Shown: piece by piece, positions 55,006 through 64,000 of the stretch
How the letters are laid out: each line of letters starts with the position of its first letter
How positions within the stretch are numbered: the stretch's first letter is position 1
Source of the DNA: Isoetes taiwanensis
Lineage: Eukaryota > Streptophyta > Lycopodiopsida > Isoetales > Isoetaceae
Direction of reading: 5' to 3'
DNA length: 64,000 nucleotides
NCBI GenBank assembly: GCA_021234155.1
Contig: JAJEKV010000002.1
Span: 30,615,098 to 30,679,097 of the forward strand
Translations under genes and position numbers: made by a program
Notes under the pieces: generated by a model
Seen by the model: the letters and a program-made list of their open reading frames with translations, nothing else
Told to the model about the DNA's origin: nothing
Databases searched by the model: none

Positions 55006-56502
55006 CTTCATAATATTTCAAAAGTGGAGGTAGAACTCAGGAGGAAAGCCATCAGGGCCAGGGAATTTACCTTTACTAAAGCTCTTGAGAGTTCTAAAAA
55101 TTTCATCCTCAGTTGGGATATTTGCAAGAGAAGCATCCATAATATCAATTGGATTGGCCAGAATATTTTCCAAATGAGCAATAAATCTATTTCCATTCAG
55201 AATCTCATTTGCAGAAGGATTAGAGTCTGCAAAGAGAGAGGCATAATTCTCGAAAAATAATTTCTTGATATCAGAGTTTGAGGTGAGAGAATTGAGAGTT
55301 TGGGGTCAGTTTTAACTTGAGTTATTGAATTCTTGAGAAGCCTATTCCTTGCAACCCTGAAGAAGAATTTTGAGCTGCCATGTGATCTATCTCACTGTTG
55401 CATTTGATCTTGCGTTTGATAGCAGAACACTTAGCCTCTCTTTCTTCAATGTTTTTCAAGTGTCTCTCAATTAACTCTTCTCCAATTTGAAGGCTGTGAT
55501 TGTGTGGATCTTCTTGGAGTATAGATCTAACTTCCTTCATTTTGGTAAGAAGGGTTTACCTTTTCCTGCACTCTATTTAAATGGCTGCTTTTGGCCCAGT
55601 TTTTTTATCCAATCCTTGGCTTTTTTAATCTTGGAATAAAAATATTTCATGGAGCTATTAGATGTTCCAGATTCAATGTTCCGATAAAATTCAGCAAAAT
55701 CCTTATTGAATTCTTCACTGAGGAGAAGAGAACAGTTAAACTTAAAAGGAATGTTGCCATCTCTGGGGATAGTAAGTGCGTGCTTAGTATGAAGAAATTG
55801 GGGTTGATGACCAGATATGGAAGTGCCTTCATCACTTGTGACAAAACAGTTATTCCAAAAGTCAGAATTTGGATTGGATACATAAAACCTATCCAAAGCA
55901 CAGTAAACTCTTGCCTGATGCTTCTGCTTATTAGACCATGTATAGTTTGAAGTAGAAGATGGAATGTAGATCAAAGCAGAATCACTGATCATATTGTCCC
56001 ATTTAATTCTTTCATTTGAGATCATATTGATTTTGTTACCGAGCTTCATATCCCATACTGGGGTGTTATTGAAGTCCCCAACAAGAATCCAATCAATAGA
56101 AGGGTTGCTAGTAATCCAAGAGCGGATATCAGGCCAGAGGGTTTCCCTTTCTTTGGGATTTGTAGAGGCATAAACATTAATGACCCCAAAATTAGTATTA
56201 TTGACAGAGAAGATAACTGCCTGCCACATTCTAGCAATGCTATTGCAGAAGGAGAGGTGTTTTATATTTTTCTATATAATGGCCATCTCCCCCCTCCCCC
56301 CCCCAGTACCATTAGTTTCAATCCAGATGGAGGAGGTTCCTGGATAAATCCAATCCCCTAAATTTGAGGCCTCAAATTTAGGAAGCTTAAGCTCTTGTAG
56401 CAGGATAATATTTGCCTTGTATTGCTTTATCTGAGAGATTGCTCTCCTTCTCTTCAATGGTCCTTTAATTTCCCTAAGGTTCCAGCTTATAATCTTCATC
56501 AA
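55006..56502 (-). pseudogene. LINE ORF2, endonuclease part
   Basis: Starts MMKIISWNLREIKGPLKRR, continues IILLQELKLPKFE (catalytic Glu box), then, after a frameshift in a poly-C run (56285-56305), FGVINVYASTNPKERETLW, WILVGDFNNTP (GDFN box), ARVYCALDRFYVS and ISGHQPQF where the family has SDHxP. The aspartate of SDH is replaced (SGH), so the endonuclease would be impaired. Downstream is the coiled linker with ERHLKNIEEREAKCSAIKR. Confidence 0.85.
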
Positions 56503-56703
56503 GACATAAGAAATCCAAAAGGAAGGATTAGTTAGATCTTCCAGATTTCCTGTTCTTTTGCTTGCTTTTTTTTGTTTCTTGCGTTATTGGCTGGGGCACT
56601 AACAACAAAGTTAGGAGTAGAATTATTACAACAATCTTCATTGAATGGAAGACATATGTTAAACCATCCACATCAAGAATCTCTTGGACTATCAAGCACC
56701 CGG

Positions 56704-57728
56704 CTCTAGCGCACTATATGAGTAGTCAAAATTTTGAACCTTCATAATTTATCTACTGAAATTTGTTGCAATAGGACCTAGGACCATTAGACAGTCTAAA
56801 ATCCATTTATGACCTCAAATTAGACTAGAAATGTTATATCCCACCTCAAAAATGACCAAAATTGCTCAAACTCTAAATTTTGTTTTCAAAACTAGGGTTC
56901 ATTTATAAATAGAAGCAATACCGCATTAGGAACTCGCAAGTCTTTCCCTCAGCTCAAAGTTGATGCCTTACTCCTAGATATAAGTGCTCAAGAACATTCC
57001 TTTGTTATAGTCATCTAGACCCTCAGCATAGCAAAACAAGCTCAAGTGTTGGTACATCACCTCTTCTCATGCCATAGGCGTAAACCTTGACCTAACTCTA
57101 TTGTCTTTCCAATAGAATTTGACTTACCTGCCATATTTACACTCCCTATTGCTAGGATACCTAGAAAGGAGCTAGAGTCTAGATCTGTTCAAGACAACTC
57201 CATGTGTAGAGTATTGAGACCCCCAAAAAAAAAAAAAAAAAAAAAAAAAATCAACCTTTGCTAGGATCTCTATGTCCAAAACATCATGAAGGCTTTGTTA
57301 AACAAAGCTCAGTTCATGCCAAGACCACCTGTCCTAATATCCATAGACTTGAAGGCTATCTGGCCGAGCCACCTTGCTTGCCTATAGAGCCTAGAATGTT
57401 GTAGGAGAGCCCTTCAAGTAGTCATTTGATCTGAACCCTTAGACTCTAGGATATACGAGCATTTGTTTTTGGAGTACGAGGCTAGAGCCATAGAAGAACA
57501 AGTGGCGCAACTTCTTGAGGACATTGAAGACCCACGCGATGTACTGACAAATGAAATGAGGGGAGTGGGAAGGCAGACCCAAGAGAGCGAAGCACAATGG
57601 CAAACACCTCTACAAACGAAACGAATAGTACAGGGCACCACTGGCCTATCAGCAATCTTCATCGAATGGAAGACATATGTTAATCATCCACATCAAGAAT
57701 CGTCTGGACTATCAAGTACCCGGCTACC
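56704..57728 (+). repeat. ~1-kb tandemly duplicated unit, copy 2
   Basis: Matches 40478-41395 plus 56630-56703. Includes a TATA-like tttataaatag (about 56902), a 32-base poly-A run at 57219-57250 absent from copy 1, and a Glu-rich ORF from 57463 (EARAIEEQVAQLLEDIEDP, then QWQTPLQTKRIVQGTTG), which resembles a small retroelement coding piece but has no recognised domain. Copy 1 ends gactatcaagcacccggct and copy 2 gactatcaagtacccggct, showing head-to-tail arrangement. Confidence 0.75.
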
Positions 57729-58950
57729 ACATCCACGAGCTCACATTAGAAAGAAGATCTTGACCCCTTTACCAACTCGACGCACATGAGTTCAAATGGA
57801 AGAACGCAAAGCAGAAACATATAGGTGCAGGAGTATCTCAAACGGGGAAACCTAAATTAGCATCATGAGTTAGGGTTAAAGAGCATAATCTTCCATCGAA
57901 ACGACAATTCATAGCGATATAGGAGCGCATAGAAACCGGAGGGAAGACCACCACGATCTTGCAGCCTAGCAGCTCAAATGGATGTCAAGCAACTCCAACA
58001 AAAGGTATAACAAAGCTAGACAACTGCAAAACACCCAAGTCCAGCCATGACGAGCTCCCAGCTCCCTTGCACCAGCAGGAAGACGGTAATAACTTCATCG
58101 ACTTCAAAAAGAGGGGATCATGATGGAGGAAGGAGAAGAGACACACATAAGGGGAGGAACATTTCCAACTTGAAGGCCTATATCAGCATCAGGGGCAAGA
58201 TCAAGAAGGAGTATAGTCGGTTCGAACAAGAGGTCTAGATCCGAAAATGCCCAGAAACTCAAGAAAGGACGACTTTACTGCTTCAGCCAAGTAGTTCGAG
58301 ATTCGAATGGACCCGACCAAAGGATGGAGGAGCCGACCTAGTCAACAATCACAGACCACTCAAAGGCAACCCAGAGGAGCGATGGTATATGCAACGGAGA
58401 TGACCACACTTTCAAGCACTGGAAAGCATCTCGCAATGATAAAGTCTAAGCAAGAGAAGTCGCGTTCACAAATTCAACCTGTGGAGAAATGACACTGTCT
58501 ACCGTTTGATCGCCATCTCATAGCTTCGAAAGCATGCCAGAATGCCCGACTGCAACAACCAAGTGATCCTACTCCAGTTCTAAGATTCTCACGATACATA
58601 AAACAATTGGAGATTATAGAAGTGAAATTGACACAACTGGTCAAAAAAACTTTAAATCTCTCGGACAGGATCTTCTGGCACAAATTCACCATCCAACCGG
58701 GCTCAGTTTTTCAAACACTGCAAAAGGATTTGGATCTTTCCAACTCTGACAAACTGTTATCCAACTGGGTAACTTCTTTAGAATTTCAATAGCAGGAATC
58801 AAACAGGATTTGGATAACTAATATTGCAATTGGCTTAGTGGGTAGCAACTTCTACTCAAAAATCTATATTACGTTTAAGGATTTAGTTCTTTTTATAATA
58901 CTCACAACCTTTTTGAAAAGTTTAGCCTTGGGCCTAAATTGGACTATTTC
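57729..58950. other. continuation of retroelement-like DNA, no gene supported
   Basis: Purine-rich (AAG/CAA-rich) sequence with short plus-strand ORFs (58047-58238, 58307-58492) that look like gag-type Lys/Gln-rich text but have no motif I can name. Confidence 0.35.
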
Positions 58951-59290
58951 GATCTCAAAAAGGGAAAGGGAAAAGGAAAAGGGAGGAGGAAAGTGGAAAA
59001 GTGAAGGGCAAAAAGGCGGGAGAAAAGGAGAAAGAGGGAAAGGGGAAAAAGGAAGGAAAAAGATACATGAAAAGGTAAGGGGAAAGAAAAGAAAAGGAAG
59101 GAGAAAGGGAAGAGGGAAGAGGACACCAAGAAAAGGGAAAGAGGGAAAGAGTGAAGACACGAGGAAAATGGCATTGAAAAGAAAGAGTTACAAGGCAGAG
59201 GATAAGGCTGGCATTGAGGAAGTGCCTAGAGAGGTTGAGGTTGAGAAGCCAACAAAGAAAAAAACAAGCATGCAGAAGAGGATCTTGTAG
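58951..59290 (+). repeat. GA-rich tract (AAGGGAAA-like)
   Basis: Nearly pure A/G on this strand for about 200 bases (58955-59155), built from agggaaagggaaaagga units. Open in several frames only because of its composition. Confidence 0.85.
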
Positions 59291-60269
59291 ACGTTCCAAA
59301 GAATTTCACATTGCAGATGATACCTCGGACCTTGAATGGACTGATGTAAAACACATTTACTATTTTGAATTTAGTCAACAATTGTCAAAGAGATTGGTGC
59401 ACTAACTGAAAAGTATAGTGAGGGATTGGGGAACAATGCAACTAAGATTAAAGTAGAGAAAGAATTTAGACGAGAATGGCAAGCAAACATGCGAAAATAT
59501 TTGGCTATTGTAAATCTCGATTTGGGTCACAATTGAGTTCATGGTCACAAGCGAACAACCAGAAAATAATTATATTCGGCTGACATGACAAAAGCAAGAG
59601 TTGATCCATGTGTTAAGAGATAAGTGATTATAATGGAATTGAAGACATTTGATATAGGTGTAGCATGTTAAGAAGGTGCTCATACTGAATTGCTAATGGA
59701 TTAACTTTATTATGTGCATGTACTTTGTTTATTGCCTCTCTAACCAATACATTGACAATATACATGTTTCAGTAAGGAGATATGGGCCATATGATGAATG
59801 TATGGCTTCTCGCATGGCGTTGATATGGGGTACATATGTATGTGTTAATTACTGAGCTTCTTTACTCCCATCACGCAATATTAAAGAGAGACCTTAACTG
59901 AGGCAATGTTAGATTGAGTCATTCTCACAAGTTTGACTAATAATCCATCCATTATTAATTGTGTAATTCTATTTGACTAATAGTTCATCCAAGCATACGA
60001 TCGTTTTAAATGATATTGAAGCACAATTCTATACCCAATAAATCCTAACATTTTAACCACTAGCAGGCGCTAATTGAAATACCTTGCCTATCAAACCAAT
60101 TAACATTTATAGATTTCTATGGTGTTTCAACAAAATAGTAGGTATAAATAAAAAGATAGGTATGTAATTATCAAGAATAGAATAGAATAGAGTAGAATAA
60201 AATTGTCAAGAAGACCATAGGTATAGAAGGATAGGTATTGAAGTCACAAGAAGACCATAAAGACCAAAA
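59291..60269. other. no supported gene
   Basis: AT-rich sequence, short ORFs only. A tagaatagaatagagtagaa run at about 60177-60200 is the reverse complement of the ATTCT-type tail seen at 27885 and could mark the end of another LINE fragment. Confidence 0.35.
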
Positions 60270-60470
60270 GGAAAAAGATCATGGATAAAATTTCCCCAAG
60301 GGAAACAAAGGGAAGGGGAGAAAAGGAAAATGCAAAAAGGTAAAAGGAAAAAGGGAAAGGCAAAAAGAGGAGGCAAAATAAGGGAGGGGGAAATACGAAA
60401 AGGGAAAGGAAAACGCGGGAATAGGAAAATGGAAAAAATAGCAAAAGGGCGCAACAGGAGGCCTGGGCAG
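60270..60470. repeat. second GA-rich tract
   Basis: aaggggagaaaaggaaaatg and similar units, the same style as 58951-59290; together they bracket about 1.3 kb of AT-rich DNA. Confidence 0.8.
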
Positions 60471-60735
60471 TTTTATGCTTGGAATCAATTTTTCATTGAG
60501 GAAAACATTTAATACATAAGTTATTAGTTAAAGAGTATTGAAACTAGAGATCTATGTATTAAAATGTTGGATTAAAACCATGAAAACCAATATGTTAGCC
60601 ATTAAATAAAATATGCATTTGGACTTGATAGTTTTACGTTGGGTAGCTTATTAATGGAATGTTTCGTGTAATGTACTTGGTTCTTCATTAGAGACAATGG
60701 CCGTTATCATTTTCAAACTTTAATTTTTCTTAGAA

Positions 60736-61255
60736 ACGTAATGCACACCTAGGCAGAATTACTGCATTTTTCCGCTGATTTTATACCCCGCAATTCTCTC
60801 TCCGCCTGTGTACAGCGGCGCCGCCAGTATTTTGTGGCTATGGCGGATCAGAATACTGTGGCTATGGCGGACTATGGCGGATCAGCTCTTCTGGCGACCC
60901 TTCCTTCACATCTCTTCTTCTAAAGCCAGCATAGCTAAGGAGAGCAAATCAAAGTGATGCAGAGCCGAGGCGAGGGTTTTATAAAGGCTTAACGAGCTTT
61001 CTTCTTTCTTGCCGTGATCGGCATCACCATAAAATTTGTTCTTGGTCGGTCTTCTAGGGCTGAGAAGGGACTCCATTTTCTTCGCTTTTTGGCTATGGCG
61101 GATTCAGAGCTTTCAATGTCTCCGGTGGTCCGTCTTTTGAAGCGCCTCCGATCCGCCGATCGCCTTGGAAAGCTTGGCCATAGCCGTTCCGGTCCTCTGT
61201 TCTCCGTTCAACAAATTTTTTTCCGCTCGTAATTACGCCTAGGTGTGCATTACGT
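60736..61255. mobile_element. 520-bp terminal-inverted-repeat element carrying gene-like sequence
   Basis: Perfect 19-bp terminal inverted repeats ACGTAATGCACACCTAGGC (60736-60754) and its reverse complement (61237-61255), flanked by GAA on both sides (60733-60735, 61256-61258). The interior is GC-richer than its surroundings and repeats gctatggcgga several times. A plus-strand frame from 61086 reads MADSELSMSPVVRLLKRLRS and on to QQIFFRS. It looks like a non-autonomous DNA transposon that has captured host exon or leader sequence (Pack-type). The 3-bp GAA duplication does not identify the superfamily. Confidence 0.8.
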
Positions 61256-61258
61256 GAA

Positions 61259-61372
61259 GGGAAAGTTCTATGTCTTGGAATATTCCCTCGAATATTCCTC
61301 TGGCCCGGACTTTCGCGGCTCCGCTACCGAAAAATTCCCTCGTGGAATTTCCTCGACTAGAACTTTCCCTAG
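61259..61372. repeat. inverted repeat with internal GGAATATTCC-type repeats
   Basis: AGGGAAAGTTCTA at 61258 and its reverse complement TAGAACTTTCCCT at about 61359 enclose ggaatattccctcgaatattcc and attccctcgtggaatttcc. It abuts the 60736-61255 element. Confidence 0.65.
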
Positions 61373-62516
61373 TACATAGTAATTGCCGGGATGCATTAGC
61401 TCATCAGAGATAGGTATACAGGAAGGCCATAAGAAAAACAAACCATAAAAGAGGGGGTGTGTTACAATTTGGAGCCCGTGCAAAGTGTTTGGGGCATAAG
61501 GCTCGGTATAGAAATGGCTATTATAAATTCCAAATGTTGTTACTTTCTTGAACCCAGTATTTGCTCATAGATAGGTTTGTACAAAGGCCATAACCAAATT
61601 CAACTTCAAGAAGGCATGAATTTGGAGACAAACTATATGTACTTCTGGCAACCATTCAGCTTGTAAACACACATCAATCTACAATTTTAAAATGAATATT
61701 TTTATTTACCTCTATTATTGAAGCATGAAACGATGCGAAAGTGCCAATTTTAGAGAATGAAAATGACAGGCGAACGATGTTGTATGGTTGTGTTTCTTAC
61801 GGACGAGGCGAGTTGAAGTGCCCGTGTTGGAGAATGCAAATGGCAGGGGAACGATGTTGCAGGGGCTAATTTCTTATGGATGAGGCGATGGTTTCAAATA
61901 GCAACAAAGAAACTATTTTTCCTAGCCCTACATTTTCGGTTAATGACATGTGTCCACTTGGTTGAAAGTCACTGAATCTATTGCGCACCTCTTCTTTTGC
62001 CCACTGATTGCAAAGTTCTAATAGTGGGTCTGTCCTATAATTGAGCTCATGCTATACCAATTGGTTTGGCTAGAATTGGCAGTTTGCAATTCTCTGGGTT
62101 ATTTGGAAGCATTATGTGGCTCTGGGTGGTCAAGAGATCTTCATGGTGAAGCTAAAAAACACTTTCAATCTGGAAGTTGCTTTGATGGCATTATCACATC
62201 ATAGAAAGAAAGGTATAAACTACAATACAGGACTTGACAGATTAGGTAGGATTTTATTCCTTCTTTAGGTGCCATTAGGTTGATCACGACATTTTGGAAG
62301 GTGAGGGTGCCACTAGTAACGGTGCAGAAAATGTTTGCTATTATTAACTGCACAAACAGTTTTGTGTGCATCATATGAATTGATTTACTCATTCAAGTTG
62401 TAATGCTATAAGTGGTAAAAATTTAAAGCGAGAACCTAAACTTAAACCTTCTAAACCGTGCTCCTCTAACTTGGTCTAGAACTTTAGGATTCAAGTAAAC
62501 GCAAACAAGAAATGAT
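61373..62516. other. no supported gene; 77-bp tandem duplication
   Basis: agaatgaaaatgacaggcga at 61754 is repeated as agaatgcaaatggcagggga at 61831, with flanks also alike (61731-61895). Nothing coding is recognised. Confidence 0.5.
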
Positions 62517-63010
62517 TCAAAAGTGCTTTGCTAGATTTTCAACCATCCCAAAATCAACTGGGCAAGACGGTTTTTTGCCTTGTTCAATCTGGACCCTGCT
62601 CTGCTTTGCACAGTCTGCCAAAGTTTGGATTAAACATTCTATTGCTTTGGTCGCTCTGTACAATGCAAAACCAGGAAGATAAACAGGAAGGGCCCGCACA
62701 TTCTTTGTTGAACTCAATTAGAGCTTGAGGGGAAGATGCACAACTTCAATTCTTCCTTACAAATGTGCAACAAGAACATTTGGCAACTCTAATGATACTG
62801 TATGATTTGCAATCACTGAATAATGCGCTCATTTCTACAAAGTCCTATCATGTCGTACACTGGAAACCTTTTCCTTGACAAATGTTCATCCGCATTGCAA
62901 AGGATTTTCAACCATCCCAAAATCAACTGGCCACAGAGAATGATTCGAGAAGAGCCTTGTTCAAAATCATGGACCCTGAATCTTTCATGGTTCTTTGCAA
63001 AGTCTAACAA
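62517..63010 (-). other. two diverged copies of an unknown segment
   Basis: gattttcaaccatcccaaaa followed by tcaactgg occurs at 62534 and 62903, with similarity running on for about 110 bp. The minus-strand ORF at 62717-62517 (ALYRATKAIECLIQTLADCA) reads like protein, and the second copy is partly alike. Family unknown. Confidence 0.35.
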
Positions 63011-63439
63011 AGTTTGGAAAGAAACATTCTAAAAACTTTTGTGCAAGAGACCTACCAGCACAACGATTTCTACAAGTTGCCAGCCAAATAATCTTCAAGA
63101 TCTCTTCGGGCGAAACCAATTCCCATGGTGTGACCACCGTAAGTTACAATAAAGCGCTGCTATTGCACCAAGGCAGAAGATGCTTCGCATTTGTGCAACT
63201 GTAAGACTGCATACATTACCAATAGTGCAACAAAGAATAAAACTACTCCAACCTGGATCATATGATTTCCATTTGTTGCAAAACTACTCTAACTTGGATC
63301 ACAAAATTTCCATATTGGTCTTGAGCAAGAGAACACGTAAACCTCTATGCAAAAATGAGTTACCGTTTCCAATATCATTTGTGTCAGGAATATCATCATT
63401 ATCTTCTTTTTCATTTGTCTGCGTCTGCTTATTCTCTAT

Positions 63440-63985
63440 CTCGGTGGGACTTTGGAGTGAAATTCTAGTGAAGATCCATTGGCATAATTGATGTCATACG
63501 CAAAGCCATTGCCCGAGCTTTCTGTAGCTAATTCCTGCTGTCTGTTTGCAAATTGTCATATTCTTCTCTAAACTGGAATGTAGCTTGAGTCCGATTGGAC
63601 TCACTTGGATCAACTGTCTTCCCATAAGGGCTTGGTTGTGTTTTCTCATCTTTAAATTTTGCCCTCTTTTGTCAGAAATTTATTTTGATACTTGGAAGAT
63701 CACTATCATCGTCCAAAGAGGCTCCAATGGGGTTTGATAAATCCTTATCATTGCATGCAAGAACTGCCTTCCCTGCCTTGATGGTGGCCTTTGATAAATC
63801 TTTATCTTTAACACCACCTATGCATTTGTTAGAGGTTTTCTTGGTATCCACATTCTTATTTGACTTTGAAGGATTCTTCTGTTGCGAGAGCCTTACAAAT
63901 GAGGTAATGGCTGATTCTAAAACTTCCGCCAGAATAAGACCCCCTATAATTAAGCAAATCCCCACCAAAATAACTTATGGGAATG
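63440..63985 (-). CDS. partial minus-strand gene with a membrane helix, runs off window
   Basis: The minus strand holds two or three exon-like blocks. The first (about 63985-63675), after a possible acceptor, reads VILVGICLIIGGLILAEVLE (one transmembrane helix) followed by a Lys/Ser/Asp-rich soluble tail with two DKDLS repeats. The second (about 63660-63555) is KDEKTQPSPYGKTVDPSESN onward. The third (63540-63440), after AAACAG, reads GFAYDINYANGSSLEFHSKV and ends PPR-stop. The joins are not proven. The N-terminal part would lie beyond the right edge. No family recognised. Confidence 0.35.
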
Positions 63986-64000
63986 TTTGTTGATAAAGGG

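Larger units (their letters stand above)
41700..56502 (-). mobile_element. LINE (L1-like), minus strand, interrupted by nested elements
   Basis: The 5' part (56502-55006, endonuclease) and the 3' part (43631-41700, reverse transcriptase and C-terminal zinc-finger region) are collinear on the minus strand. They join in frame across the 43637-55000 TRIM insertion: the pre-RT linker ending FPGPDGFPPEFY continues directly into DLIGLVHGFWNSNHLHPS. Total LINE length without the insert is about 3.4 kb, so only ORF2 is represented. Several frameshifts show it is inactive. Confidence 0.85.

Noticed and set aside
58838-59290. 150-codon Lys/Glu/Gly-rich protein
   Set aside because: It coincides with a GA-rich low-complexity tract; both strands are open only because of base composition.
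1-64000. Bacterial contamination explaining the ParB-methylase-like gene
   Set aside because: The gene has intron-like splice sites, sits inside a transposon nested in plant TRIM and LINE sequence, and occurs twice in diverged form.

Overview
The window looks like nuclear DNA of a land plant. It has a eukaryotic tRNA-Pro(AGG) gene with internal A and B boxes, GT-AG introns, TATA boxes, LTR elements primed by initiator tRNA-Met, LINEs and a Tourist-like MITE. A DIRS-type retroelement and the low gene density suggest a large, repeat-rich genome, perhaps a seed-free plant or gymnosperm; that is inference. Almost everything is mobile DNA in various states of decay. Only a multi-exon gene of unknown function (33.1-36.4 kb), the tRNA, a four-helix membrane protein (37.6-38.0 kb) and a partial gene at the right edge look like host genes.

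Layout: 0-9 kb holds a LINE scrap and the remains of a DNA transposon (copy A) with a small gene, a HAD/FCP1-like phosphatase pseudogene and a ParB-methylase-like gene, sprinkled with about 21-bp GCGC palindromes and cut by an 847-bp MITE. 12-21.4 kb holds fragments of two transposase-like proteins and a Ulp1-type protease. 21.4-30.8 kb is a DIRS-like element split by a 4.96-kb LINE. 32.1-32.5 kb is a copia gag relic. 39.5-58 kb is a nested stack: a tandemly duplicated ~1-kb unit holds a LINE; the LINE holds a 442-bp TRIM-type LTR element; the TRIM's right LTR holds a 10,918-bp DNA transposon (copy B, 44001-54918). 58-64 kb has purine-rich tracts, a 520-bp terminal-inverted-repeat element carrying gene-like sequence, and a partial gene.

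The most interesting system is the copy A/B transposon family. Copy B has 22-bp terminal inverted repeats and an apparent TAAA target duplication. It carries a minus-strand transposase-like protein (zinc motif, helix-turn-helix, QLDN...NKNRY...GHTHDDID core) and, divergently, a gene joining a ParB-like domain (IINGNHS) to a DNA amino-methyltransferase-like domain (PPGNFVLDFFSGG). That pairing is familiar from phage and bacterial modification methylases. The intergenic region holds regularly spaced 22-bp palindromes built on GCGC. Copy A has a divergent version of the same gene and a matching but different palindrome family, suggesting that protein and DNA sites evolve together. Both copies are frameshifted, so the claim concerns the family, not activity of these copies.

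All calls come from reading the sequence by eye. Family names are given where motifs are recognisable; exact exon borders in the decayed genes are approximate.
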